Part shown: positions 56,127 to 63,346 of the stretch, one piece after another
Numbering within the stretch: position 1 is the first letter of the stretch
Layout of the letters: each line of letters opens with the position of its first letter
NCBI RefSeq assembly: GCF_014836635.1
Contig: NZ_JACSQL010000002.1
Coordinates: 310,001 to 374,000 of the forward strand
Reading direction: 5' to 3'
Length of the DNA: 64,000 nt
Origin: Paenibacillus gallinarum
GTDB taxonomy: Bacteria > Bacillota > Bacilli > Paenibacillales > Paenibacillaceae
Position numbers and translations under genes: made by a program
Notes under the pieces: generated by a model
The model's database searches: none
What the model was told of the DNA's origin: nothing
Seen by the model: the letters and a program-made list of their open reading frames with translations, nothing else

Positions 56127-56369
56127 TTGAATCTTAATCTATTCAATCCATTCCAAGAAACACAAAGATATGAGAAACAACAACGAAAAGAGTTTTTGGA
56201 AGCGGCCAACCGGAGGAAATATGGGAAATACAACGGATATTGGAAATGGGATCTAGCTTGTACATGGTTCCGAGTCACTAATGATGATTTCTTTCGGATG
56301 TATGGATTTAATTTTGTACCCAAAGGAAAGTTGTACGAAGAAGCTCGGGAATTTGCATGGGATGATTGA
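56127..56369 (+). CDS. Hypothetical phage protein
   Basis: 80 residues from TTG 56127 behind AAAGGAGTG. Rich in Arg/Lys/Tyr/Trp (NRRKYGKYNGYWKWDLACTW). No family recognised. Confidence 0.55.
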   Translation: MNLNLFNPFQETQRYEKQQRKEFLEAANRRKYGKYNGYWKWDLACTWFRVTNDDFFRMYGFNFVPKGKLYEEAREFAWDD

Positions 56370-56417
56370 GGTTTCGACCTCTTTCTCAGATAAAGCCTAA
56401 TAAGGGAGAGATAAACA

Positions 56418-56729
56418 ATGAGTGATAAAAAAGAAGAGCTAAGCAATCTTCAAGTAGTCGGTGGTCAAATGAGTTTTAAGAACCTTACACATAAAGTCGA
56501 TGGCAAGACGTATGCACAAGCGAAAGCGCGGATCTGGCTCGGCATGATTAACGACCGGATGCAACCTAAGAAATGGCTAAAACCTAACAGCAAAGGTACA
56601 AAGGTAAATTTCAACACTATCCCAAACGATGATGCGATGAAATTGGCACTGGCTGAGTATGAAATCTATCTAAATCAGATCAATAAAGAGTATGGATTGG
56701 ATTATAAATTGCGAGTCACAACTTCTTAA
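56418..56729 (+). CDS. Hypothetical phage protein
   Basis: 103 residues, RBS AAGGGAGAG. Basic centre (RMQPKKWLKPNSKGTKVNFN). No motif recognised. Confidence 0.55.
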   Translation: MSDKKEELSNLQVVGGQMSFKNLTHKVDGKTYAQAKARIWLGMINDRMQPKKWLKPNSKGTKVNFNTIPNDDAMKLALAEYEIYLNQINKEYGLDYKLRVTTS

Positions 56730-56742
56730 AGGAGGAACGACC

Positions 56743-56883
56743 ATGGAATATTGGATCAAGCATGAATGTGAGGATTGTGGCCGGAAGTTTTATGTAGAAG
56801 ATGATCTGGAAGAACCGGGTTGCAATGAATGTCGAAGTACAAATTGCAAGGATATCGGAATTGAGATAGTAAAGGCGGTCTGA
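56743..56883 (+). CDS. Small zinc-ribbon protein (46 aa)
   Basis: MEYWIKHECEDCGRKFYVED then PGCNECRSTNC: two CxxC pairs of a ribbon. ATG 56743 follows AAAGGAGG. Starts right before the methyltransferase gene. Could be a DNA- or protein-binding accessory. Confidence 0.6.
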   Translation: MEYWIKHECEDCGRKFYVEDDLEEPGCNECRSTNCKDIGIEIVKAV

Positions 56884-56888
56884 TTACC

Positions 56889-57929
56889 TTGATTAAAATA
56901 CTTGAACTGTTTGGGGGGATCGGGGCACCAAGGAAAGCCCTGATCAATCTAGGTGTTGATCATAAAGCAATTGATTATGTAGAGATCAAAGAAAATAGAG
57001 TAAGGGCTTATAACGCTCTGTATGATCACAGGCACAAACCACAAAACATTGTTGGTTGGAACCTTAAACCTGATATTTTGGTGCATGGTAGCCCTTGTCA
57101 GGATAACTCAGTAGCCCAATATTCCTCTCACACAGCCAAGGAAAATAAAAAGCGTGGAGCAGAGGAAGGCAGCGGAACGAGAAGTTCCTTAATGCACGAA
57201 ACTGTTAAGATCGTCAGAACCATGGGAGAGTGGAAACCAAGAGCGGTTATTTGGGAGAACGTTGTCGGGGTACTCGAAAAGCAAGCGGTAGGATCTTTTA
57301 ATGATTATTTATTAAATCTTTCTAACATGGGCTATACAAACAGCTTTCAGGTTCTTGACGCAAGAGAGTTCGGTATCCCTCAAGCAAGGGAAAGGGTCTT
57401 TTGCGTATCAACCTTAGATGGAAATCCATTCGATTTTAATAAATTAAGAAAAAGAAAGATGAGATCGATTGAGGAATTCCTTGAAAATAATGTGACGGAT
57501 CCGCGCTACTTAATAAATGTTCCATCGATGCTGAATAAAATTGAAGAGTTTAATCCAGTTAAGCCAACTGATTCATATAAAAGGCGACTAGGTGTAATTG
57601 ATGAATTTTGTTGGACGATTACTGAAAGGCAAGACAGATGCCCGAATGCAGGAATCATCAGAGCTGCTGATAAACCGGAATACCGGTATCTAACGGAAAG
57701 AGAAGTTTGGCGCTTAATGGGCTTTGATGATGATGATTTTGATCTGATGTTGAATGAGTTTCCAATGAAAAAGGGTTTAAGAAACGCCACATTATATGCG
57801 TTAGCAGGTAACAGCATTGTTGTACCAGTTCTAGAAGCAATCTTTGAAGTATTGCTGGCAGAAGATTTCATTGAGCAGCCGAATGACTTGAGATCACTTC
57901 CAAACGGCCAGCTTGAATTGATCTGCTAA
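56889..57929 (+). CDS. DNA (cytosine-5) methyltransferase
   Basis: 346 residues. Motif I LELFGGIGA, motif IV GSPCQDNS (catalytic Cys), motif VI ENVVGV, motif VIII QARERVF, motif IX RYLTEREVWRLMGF, motif X ALAGNSIVVPVLEAIF. The target-recognition part between VIII and IX is short. TTG start at 56889. No restriction endonuclease is seen nearby, so this solitary enzyme more likely protects phage DNA from host restriction. The recognised sequence cannot be inferred. Confidence 0.93.
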   Translation: MIKILELFGGIGAPRKALINLGVDHKAIDYVEIKENRVRAYNALYDHRHKPQNIVGWNLKPDILVHGSPCQDNSVAQYSSHTAKENKKRGAEEGSGTRSSLMHETVKIVRTMGEWKPRAVIWENVVGVLEKQAVGSFNDYLLNLSNMGYTNSFQVLDAREFGIPQARERVFCVSTLDGNPFDFNKLRKRKMRSIEEFLENNVTDPRYLINVPSMLNKIEEFNPVKPTDSYKRRLGVIDEFCWTITERQDRCPNAGIIRAADKPEYRYLTEREVWRLMGFDDDDFDLMLNEFPMKKGLRNATLYALAGNSIVVPVLEAIFEVLLAEDFIEQPNDLRSLPNGQLELIC

Positions 57930-57965
57930 TTAACAGGCTATACAGCCTTAAAGGAGAGATAACAG

Positions 57966-58145
57966 ATGAAGGCGACGGTAAACAAACCATTGAAACACAT
58001 GTTTATGGGGATCGAAATTGCTCCTGGAACAGAAATAGAAGTTGAGGACGAAATTACGCCAAGAGGCATGACACAGATTATAAGTCCTGAAGAGTATGCA
58101 GAGATTTTCATATCAGTTGAAGATATTGATTATGTTAGGGTCTGA
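57966..58145 (+). CDS. Small phage protein (59 aa)
   Basis: ATG 57966 behind AAGGAGAGATAACAG. Reads MKATVNKPLKHMFMGIEIAP, then acidic beta-like sequence to DYVRV. Not recognised. The same AAGGGAGAGATAACA-type leader recurs before several genes here. Confidence 0.55.
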   Translation: MKATVNKPLKHMFMGIEIAPGTEIEVEDEITPRGMTQIISPEEYAEIFISVEDIDYVRV

Positions 58146-58181
58146 GGCATAGCCTCTTTCCCTGGGAGGGGAGATAGACAG

Positions 58182-58373
58182 ATGAAGAGGATTCATAGGA
58201 CATACTCAGACACCGAAGTAACTATTCTTTCAACTAATGTGAAATGTCCATATTGCGGCCAAGAGTGGCTTGAAGAAGATAAAAACGAATGTGGAGAGAC
58301 ATACACTCTTCATTGTGATGAAGATGATGATGGTTGTGGCAAAGATTTTGAAATGTACTTTGATGCCAGCTAA
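58182..58373 (+). CDS. Small zinc-ribbon protein (63 aa)
   Basis: CPYCGQEW and later HCDEDDDGCG give a Cys4-type ribbon in an acidic protein. RBS GGGAGGGGAG. No other domain. Confidence 0.6.
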   Translation: MKRIHRTYSDTEVTILSTNVKCPYCGQEWLEEDKNECGETYTLHCDEDDDGCGKDFEMYFDAS

Positions 58374-58382
58374 ACCCTCTAT

Positions 58383-58430
58383 ACGGCCGCCACTACGTTA
58401 AGCGGATTCGGTCGAGACGATGGCGGCTGT
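58383..58430 (-). ncRNA. Repeated structured element, copy A
   Basis: On the minus strand GCCGCCAT (rc of 58385-58392 region) pairs with GTGGCGGC, enclosing a loop with CGACCGAAT and CTTAACGTAG. The loop and right flank match the copies at 58966 and 63197, while stem bases differ but still pair. Lies between two small genes. It could act as RNA or as a DNA hairpin; strand assignment is based on the similarity only. Confidence 0.55.
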
Positions 58431-58462
58431 GCCGCAAAAACCAAAACTAAGGAGCTAATACG

Positions 58463-58954
58463 ATGGAAAAATACTACACAGTAACTGAAGAATGCAGCTT
58501 GCATAAAGACTGGTTTGATTACAAAGAAAATGCTGATCAAGTCAATGAAGTATACAAGGAGTTTAAGGATCAAGTTGGAGTTGAATCTAAAGAATATTAT
58601 GTTACCGACAGAGAGGTTTACATTGTTCCGACTGAAAAAGATAACGAAATGTTTGGTTCAGTGCTATGCACTCCAATGAATGGTTTGAGGAAGTTCAGAA
58701 CGACTTCTAAGGTTGGAAAGGCTTGGGTCAAGGCTTTGAAAGATGCTGGTTTAGAAGTTAAACGGAGACCGATGCCCATTATATATTTCAGATCATTTGG
58801 CGGAGGTAGCTATAAAACTCGATTATTCGAGCAAGATGGCAAGTTGTTTTGTTCGATTGACCCAGCAGACGGAAAAGCGCCAGAAGGCTTCGTGGAAATG
58901 AAGGCTAGTGAGTTTTTTAGAATTATTGAAGAATCGGAGAAAGCATCAGCTTAA
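58463..58954 (+). CDS. Hypothetical phage protein
   Basis: 163 residues behind AAGGAG. Beta-rich with conserved-looking PMPIIYFRSFGGGSYKTRLF. No motif known to me. Flanked on both sides by copies of the repeated structured element. Confidence 0.55.
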   Translation: MEKYYTVTEECSLHKDWFDYKENADQVNEVYKEFKDQVGVESKEYYVTDREVYIVPTEKDNEMFGSVLCTPMNGLRKFRTTSKVGKAWVKALKDAGLEVKRRPMPIIYFRSFGGGSYKTRLFEQDGKLFCSIDPADGKAPEGFVEMKASEFFRIIEESEKASA

Positions 58955-58965
58955 ATCAATGGACG

Positions 58966-59016
58966 AAGGCCTCCGAATCGACCGCAATACTTAGGCGACA
59001 GCCGGAGGCCGTATAG
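58966..59016 (+). ncRNA. Repeated structured element, copy B
   Basis: Perfect 8-bp stem GGCCTCCG (58968-58975) / CGGAGGCC (59003-59010). The loop contains CGACCGCAATACTTAGGCG and the right flank reads GTATAG, as in copy A. Not followed by a T run, so it is not an ordinary terminator. Confidence 0.6.
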
Positions 59017-59049
59017 ATCCATAATCCAAGTAAGGGAGAGATAACAGGG

Positions 59050-59274
59050 ATGAAGAATATAGAAAGCAAAGTCATCAACGGACAAATTGTTTCTCGCAGA
59101 GTTATAGCTTCAGAAGAAAGCAAACTTCGTGAGGAAAATAATCGACTACGTAAGGCGCTGGAAGAAACACAAAAAGCATTGCAATGGGGAGAACCTGAGA
59201 ACGCTATAAGCCGTGCATTTGAAATTATTCATCAGGCCCTGGAACCAGCTAAAGGGGAGGATGAAAGGGAATGA
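59050..59274 (+). CDS. Small coiled-coil phage protein
   Basis: 74 residues. A coiled coil spans about 22-47 (ESKLREENNRLRKALEETQK). RBS AGGGAGAGATAACA. Overlaps the YopX-like gene by 4 bp. Confidence 0.55.
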   Translation: MKNIESKVINGQIVSRRVIASEESKLREENNRLRKALEETQKALQWGEPENAISRAFEIIHQALEPAKGEDERE

Positions 59275-59717
59275 GAGAATACAAATTCCGTGGTATAAGC
59301 ATAGAGCCTCTTGTGGGCGATGATCAATGGGTGCATGGGTTGGGTGTCCACGTAGTCGAACTAACAGATGGTGGCAAGGAATACTGGTTGTACACAGCTA
59401 ACGGTACGTACCAAGTCGACCCAGAATCAGTAGGTCAATACACCGGAGTACATGACGATACTGATGAGCAGGAAGAGTTATATGACGGAGATATTGCCGA
59501 GCTTGAGTATGACTGGCATAAGCACACTTGTAAAGTACAATATTGCGGCAGTGGCTATATGTTTGTTGCCGATACTTTGCCCGATGGATACCTATGGTTT
59601 TCGGAATTTATTGATTTTGATCGGAGATATTGTTGGGCAGAGGGAACAAGAAAGCTAGGCAACATATACGATCATAAACACCTATTAAACCTTCCTGGGG
59701 AGGTAGACCATGAGTAA
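59271..59717 (+). CDS. YopX-family phage protein (first copy)
   Basis: 148 residues. YopX features: N-terminal REYKFRG, VGQYTGVHDDTDEQEELYDGD, and C-terminal KLGNIYDHKHLL. Common in Gram-positive phages; function unknown. A second, diverged copy is at 61501. Confidence 0.85.
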   Translation: MREYKFRGISIEPLVGDDQWVHGLGVHVVELTDGGKEYWLYTANGTYQVDPESVGQYTGVHDDTDEQEELYDGDIAELEYDWHKHTCKVQYCGSGYMFVADTLPDGYLWFSEFIDFDRRYCWAEGTRKLGNIYDHKHLLNLPGEVDHE

Positions 59718-59973
59718 ACAAGAGATAACAAAAGAGTTTCTAGAACATATAAAGCATGGAATTGTGGAGTATTGGGCAAATCTTTCTGACAAAACTGATC
59801 TTGAGAAATGTGATGGAGTAGCATTCAGCATTTTAACACTCTTGGACGGATATAGCGGCGGCATGTCACCATTTGAGGTTAAACCCTTGGACGAGGAAGG
59901 AATAGCAGGTGAGGATATAGCTGGATCGTTACATGAGCAATATGCTGCTCTAGGAGGGTCAGGGAATGAGTAA
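59710..59973 (+). CDS. Hypothetical phage protein
   Basis: 87 residues, acidic, RBS GGGAGG. Reads MSKQEITKEFLEHIKHGIVE; overlaps both neighbours. Not recognised. Confidence 0.55.
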   Translation: MSKQEITKEFLEHIKHGIVEYWANLSDKTDLEKCDGVAFSILTLLDGYSGGMSPFEVKPLDEEGIAGEDIAGSLHEQYAALGGSGNE

Positions 59974-60466
59974 ACAAGATCACCTTATAGATGTGAAGTG
60001 GCGAGAAGTGCCATTTGAAATAATGCTGAAATGTGATGGCGATATAAAGTGTGAGTGTTGGTTGTTAAGTAACAGCATTAACAAGTACGGCGTGGATCTT
60101 AGACAACCTATGGCGTTAAATAAGTTTTTAAAATTGATCGGCACACACCTTACATCGATGAACTGTAGTTCTTTATTCGAGCAAGCAAAATGGTATGTGA
60201 TAGATGATGGAGTGCAGCCTGACTTTTACTTAGTCAATACTTTACCGCCAGTACCCACCATTAAGCTGGGAGATACAAGCTATAAATGTGGAAAATGCAA
60301 TGAATCATCTAGTGGAGATGCGTGGAATCATGCAACGAGAATATTTTTTGGCGGAGACGATATTACTCTGATTGAAGAACCAAATGCAAAAGATGCTTTC
60401 TTTTTCTGTCCTAAGTGTGGAAGAGAGTCCGGTTATGATAGGTTGGAGGTAGTAAAGGATGAATAG
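59966..60466 (+). CDS. Hypothetical phage protein with C-terminal zinc ribbon
   Basis: 166 residues. The C-terminal part has CGKC...CPKCG (two CxxC pairs about 45 residues apart). The N-terminal half is beta-rich with further Cys residues (CDGDIKCECW). RBS AGGAGG. No function assigned. Confidence 0.55.
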   Translation: MSKQDHLIDVKWREVPFEIMLKCDGDIKCECWLLSNSINKYGVDLRQPMALNKFLKLIGTHLTSMNCSSLFEQAKWYVIDDGVQPDFYLVNTLPPVPTIKLGDTSYKCGKCNESSSGDAWNHATRIFFGGDDITLIEEPNAKDAFFFCPKCGRESGYDRLEVVKDE

Positions 60467-60839
60467 AGACTGGCAGCAGGATATGGATGATTGCGAACAA
60501 GCCTTAATAGCTTATAACCGTTTAGGGTTGGATGATCACAAAGAGCCAATTGAAGCAATGAAATACTGGCTCCAAAAATATGTTGAAGAGAAAGAACGTG
60601 CGATCATAGCTGAATTAGCTTACAAGGGGCTTGCAGGTGACTGTGTAACCAGTGGTGAGTACAAATCTTTACATGATAAATATAAAGCTATGAGAGAGGC
60701 GCAGAAAGCCGAGAAAGAACGTGCAGACAGACTGGAAAAGGCAATTAAAGAAGCATTGGAGTGGACATGGGGTTGTGGTCCTCAAAATGTTGGAGAGATT
60801 GAAGCGATATTAAGAGAAGCGGTTGGCGGTAAGGAGTGA
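60459..60839 (+). CDS. Hypothetical phage protein, coiled coil
   Basis: 126 residues with a coiled coil near 70-105 (KYKAMREAQKAEKERADRLE). RBS TTGGAGG. Overlaps the previous gene by 8 bp. Confidence 0.55.
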   Translation: MNRDWQQDMDDCEQALIAYNRLGLDDHKEPIEAMKYWLQKYVEEKERAIIAELAYKGLAGDCVTSGEYKSLHDKYKAMREAQKAEKERADRLEKAIKEALEWTWGCGPQNVGEIEAILREAVGGKE

Positions 60840-60845
60840 GTCAAT

Positions 60846-61058
60846 ATGTCATCTAACAACGAGATGGTAAAAGCGAAAACATATTGGGTTTGGAGTAAGA
60901 AAGCTGAGGCAAAGAACCCAGCTCATACAAGATCAGGAGAACCCATATGGCAAGACAAGCTTTATGAAGCACCAGCAAAGTGGTTAGAAGAAGGTCTCAT
61001 ACAAGATGCCAGTCAGGTAGGTAATGAAGGGCAGCTGGACTTATTCGATATTTTATAA
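60846..61058 (+). CDS. Small hypothetical phage protein
   Basis: 70 residues, RBS AAGGAGTGAG. Ends with QLDLFDIL, a clamp-binding-like QLxLF pattern that might contact the DNA polymerase sliding clamp; this is only a motif resemblance. Confidence 0.55.
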   Translation: MSSNNEMVKAKTYWVWSKKAEAKNPAHTRSGEPIWQDKLYEAPAKWLEEGLIQDASQVGNEGQLDLFDIL

Positions 61059-61073
61059 GCGGGGGGATGGAGA

Positions 61074-61478
61074 ATGGAGGCGGTGTTACAAATGGAATTG
61101 TTCCCAAAGGCTAATAAGCGTGACATCCAACAAGCAAAAGAGCATCTCGAAAATTACCGTCTAATGCATCGGAATCTCCAAATTTATTCAGAAAAACTGA
61201 TTCTGAGTTCGGAAGAAAGAGCATTGTTAGAATATGCAAAAAGGTTATTGCCTGAAATTGACACGGCATTTAAACTTATAATGGATGAGGAAGTAAACAA
61301 AATACTTACCCATAGATATATAACAGTAGGGAAACATAAATACACTATCGCTAAATATGTATCAAACACCAGCATATCAACAATAAACAGACGTATAGAT
61401 GCTGGAATAAGAACGATTGCAAATTGTTTGAAATTGTCTGGTGTACTCTATATAGAACTGAAAGAATTTCGGAGGTAA
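61074..61478 (+). CDS. ArpU/RinA-like late transcription regulator
   Basis: 134 residues. Helical, with a C-terminal helix-turn-helix (YTIAKYVSNTSISTINRRID, AGIRTIANCLKLSG) in the pattern of ArpU-type phage regulators that switch on packaging and structural genes. The start may instead be ATG 61092, which has GGAGG 10 bp upstream. It lies at the end of the early region, just before the repeat array at 61937. Confidence 0.65.
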   Translation: MEAVLQMELFPKANKRDIQQAKEHLENYRLMHRNLQIYSEKLILSSEERALLEYAKRLLPEIDTAFKLIMDEEVNKILTHRYITVGKHKYTIAKYVSNTSISTINRRIDAGIRTIANCLKLSGVLYIELKEFRR

Positions 61479-61500
61479 ATTCATTTTTGGAGGAATGGTC

Positions 61501-61881
61501 ATGCGAGAAATCAAGTTTCGAGGAAAAAGAAAAGATACTTTTGAATGGATTATAGGATATTATGGCCACAAAGACTTATCTGAGGAACATTTTATTATTG
61601 TCCCAACTTTTGATCCGCAGGGAAGCACAAGACTTCAGTATTTCACGGATCACTTAGTAGATCCTAACACCGTTGGACAATACACTGGATTAGTTGATCA
61701 GAACAATGTAGAGATTTGCGAAGGCGATATCCTGCAACACAAAAAACACGGTAAGAAAATAGTGGAGTTCATCAATGGTAAGTATGTGTGTGAATCATTA
61801 GATCTTAGCGAAATCAACGAATGGGCTGAAATCATTGGAAACATTCACGATAATACGGAGCTTTTCACGGAATTAACATGA
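61501..61881 (+). CDS. YopX-family phage protein (second copy)
   Basis: 126 residues from ATG 61501 (GGAGG 7 bp upstream; ATG 61495 is too close). REIKFRGKRKDTFEWI, VGQYTGLVDQNNVEICEGD and IIGNIHDN match YopX better than the copy at 59271. Last gene of the early operon; a terminator follows. Confidence 0.88.
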   Translation: MREIKFRGKRKDTFEWIIGYYGHKDLSEEHFIIVPTFDPQGSTRLQYFTDHLVDPNTVGQYTGLVDQNNVEICEGDILQHKKHGKKIVEFINGKYVCESLDLSEINEWAEIIGNIHDNTELFTELT

Positions 61882-61906
61882 TGGTAAACATTTTTTAGAG
61901 TTTGAT

Positions 61907-61933
61907 GCCACTTACGAGTGGCTTCTTTTTTTT
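61907..61933 (+). terminator. Terminator of the early phage operon
   Basis: GCCACT pairs with AGTGGC around TTACG-type loop, then a run of Ts. It divides early genes from the region with the repeats and RNA fold. Confidence 0.82.
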
Positions 61934-61936
61934 GAC

Positions 61937-61990
61937 ACTAAAGTGAGACTAACACGGGACTAAAGTGACACAAATACCGTTCTAAAGTAG
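61937..61990 (+). repeat. 22-bp-spaced direct repeats
   Basis: ACTAAAGTGA at 61937-61946 and 61959-61968, and TCTAAAGTAG at 61981-61990, exactly 22 bp apart (two helical turns). Probably binding sites for a phage regulator; the ArpU-like product is a candidate. TTGACA occurs at 61932 but has no -10 at a usable distance. Confidence 0.6.
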
Positions 61991-62119
61991 GAGCATAGGG
62001 CTAACAACCCGGGTGCTCCTACAAACCCTTATCACAGTAGGTACTCGGCCATGCTGTGGGAAGGTAAGATTACTTCCTTAGACGTTAATCGTCAAGGGTA
62101 TGGTGTGAGGTGGGGTTTG
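61987..62119 (+). ncRNA. Candidate structured RNA at the early/late boundary
   Basis: A 9-bp stem GTAGGAGCA/TGCTCCTAC (61987-61995/62014-62022) is followed by a multi-branched fold. CAAACCC (62022-62028) pairs with GGGTTTG (62113-62119), enclosing CACAG/CTGTG (62033/62054) and GACG/CGTC (62081/62090). No frame of any length is seen. Family not recognised. Confidence 0.5.
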
Positions 62120-62139
62120 ATGCCCTACTTTTTTATTAT

Positions 62140-62180
62140 GGCCTTCATGGTATAGGCAGGTTCGAATCCTGTCAAGGTCT
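62140..62180 (+). ncRNA. tRNA-like segment 1 (no anticodon arm)
   Basis: GGCCTT pairs with AAGGTC, the T arm GCAGG-TTCGAAT-CCTGT is intact, and ATGGTATAG resembles a D loop. The anticodon arm and most of the D stem are missing, so it cannot be a functional tRNA. It may be a remnant or a mimic. Confidence 0.5.
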
Positions 62181-62247
62181 TTATAAGCACTGTATTTAAT
62201 GGTAAATTGTTCCTAGTAAATAGTTTATTAGGAGGATAAATTGTTGT

Positions 62248-62688
62248 ATGAATAACAAATACACAGAGGGAAAACCTAACAATTACGAAGAATTAAAAAA
62301 TGATGCGAACAATCGATCAAGTTGGAGGACTAGACTTGAAGCGGTAAAAGAATTGAGCAAATGGAAGTGTCAAGAGTCAAAAGATATTTTATGGCGCCGT
62401 ATGAACAGTGATGATGTATATAGTGTGAAGCATGCTGCTTTTTTAGGGCTCCAGTCTTTTGGTGAGAATGTAAAGTTGCCGAAGAAAAAGAGTGGAAATC
62501 TAATTAAGGATATTAATAAAAATCTCGCAAAAATTAAAAACAGTTTACCGGAAGGCCATGATTTTTCTGAATTTAAAGAGAAATTCAAACAAACTAAACC
62601 GGTTGAATATGATACTTATGATGGAGATAAAGGAAACAAGCTAGATAGTTGGCTTGAAAATGTTTGGAAATCGTTACCTAAAAAATAG
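62248..62688 (+). CDS. HEAT-repeat-like protein
   Basis: 146 residues. RTRLEAVKELSKWKCQESKD and DDVYSVKHAAFLGLQSFGEN are two HEAT-like helical repeats, followed by a basic stretch (KLPKKKSGNLIKDINKNLAK) and an acidic end. Own ribosome site AGGAGG. It is expressed apart from the early operon, between an RNA-like region and a terminator, so it may be an accessory gene. Confidence 0.65.
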   Translation: MNNKYTEGKPNNYEELKNDANNRSSWRTRLEAVKELSKWKCQESKDILWRRMNSDDVYSVKHAAFLGLQSFGENVKLPKKKSGNLIKDINKNLAKIKNSLPEGHDFSEFKEKFKQTKPVEYDTYDGDKGNKLDSWLENVWKSLPKK

Positions 62689-62706
62689 GATAGACGAGGT
62701 ATATTG

Positions 62707-62735
62707 GTCGCTGATAATTCAGCGGCTTTTTTTAT
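62707..62735 (+). terminator. Terminator of the HEAT-like gene
   Basis: GTCGCTG pairs with CAGCGGC (one G-T), then TTTTTTT. Confidence 0.75.
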
Positions 62736-62754
62736 TTTGGAAGGGGATATAACA

Positions 62755-62895
62755 ATGCCTCTAAGTTATTACAGTGACGAGATACATTATGAGCAACCAA
62801 AGAAATGTAAAGGTTGCGTATATGGCAGATGGGAAGGCACTAAGCAAGTATGCATGATGCCCAACTGTTGGAAGAAAGGCAAAAAACAGGAATAA
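62755..62895 (+). CDS. Small Cys-rich protein (46 aa)
   Basis: MPLSYYSDEIHYEQPKKCKG then CVYGRWEGTKQVCMMPNCWK: four Cys in CxxC...C....C spacing, likely metal-binding. RBS AAGGGGATATAACA. Confidence 0.55.
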   Translation: MPLSYYSDEIHYEQPKKCKGCVYGRWEGTKQVCMMPNCWKKGKKQE

Positions 62896-62938
62896 ACTCT
62901 TCTCCTAGCGAATGATTTTGTGGGAGGGGGGTGAAAGC

Positions 62939-63172
62939 GTGAATAATAAATTGACTAATGCTGCTTTAGAAAAGCAGGTTTGCTTATCGAATATTGCCCA
63001 ATTTGAGGCCAGAATCGCGGGCCTTGAACAAACGAAAGCTGAATTAAAAAATTATGGTCACGTTCAAGGGTGGATCACTGAAGAGGAACTTAATAAGTCG
63101 ATTGATAGTGACAAAGCCGCTATAGAAGGAATTAAAAAAATAATGGCGGAAATAGATGAAAGTTTAATGTAA
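62939..63172 (+). CDS. Small coiled-coil phage protein
   Basis: 77 residues from GTG 62939 behind GGGAGGGGGGTG. Heptad-like helices (NIAQFEARIAGLEQTKAELK). A terminator follows directly. Confidence 0.55.
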   Translation: MNNKLTNAALEKQVCLSNIAQFEARIAGLEQTKAELKNYGHVQGWITEEELNKSIDSDKAAIEGIKKIMAEIDESLM

Positions 63173-63192
63173 CACCCTTCGGGGTGTTTTTT
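63171..63192 (+). terminator. Terminator with UUCG loop
   Basis: AACACCC-TTCG-GGGTGTT followed by TTTT. A compact strong terminator. Confidence 0.88.
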
Positions 63193-63196
63193 CTTT

Positions 63197-63246
63197 GCCG
63201 AAGGCCATCGAGACGACCGAATTACTTAGCGTAGCGGCGGCCGCAT
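63197..63246 (+). ncRNA. Repeated structured element, copy C
   Basis: GGCCATCG (63203-63210) faces CGGCGGCC (63235-63242): eight positions with one A/C mismatch and one G-T pair. The loop holds CGACCGAATTACTTAGCG, nearly the loop of copies A and B. It lies between a terminator and a tRNA-like segment. Confidence 0.55.
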
Positions 63247-63252
63247 AACATA

Positions 63253-63313
63253 TTCCCTTAACTCAATGGTAGAGTACCGAAAGGAAGACCTTGGTTCGAT
63301 TCCAAGAGGGAAA
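63253..63313 (+). ncRNA. tRNA-like segment 2 (anticodon arm replaced)
   Basis: Acceptor TTCCCTT/GAGGGAA (7 bp), D arm CTC-AATGGTA-GAG, T arm CTTGG-TTCGATT-CCAAG and discriminator A are all present. Where 17 nt of anticodon arm are expected there is only a short CC-GAAA-GG hairpin. The total is 61 nt. Not decodable as a tRNA. Confidence 0.55.
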
Positions 63314-63346
63314 AGATAAAATTTTCTTGATAACCTTTATACTCCG

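Noticed and set aside
58383-59016. Integron attC interpretation of the repeated palindromes
   Set aside because: A GTTRRRY-like GTTAAGC occurs in one copy only and lies in the loop, not at a core site; there is no cassette structure or integron integrase.
61932-61937. TTGACA as a late promoter -35
   Set aside because: No acceptable -10 box at 16-18 bp; the motif overlaps the T run of the terminator and the first repeat.
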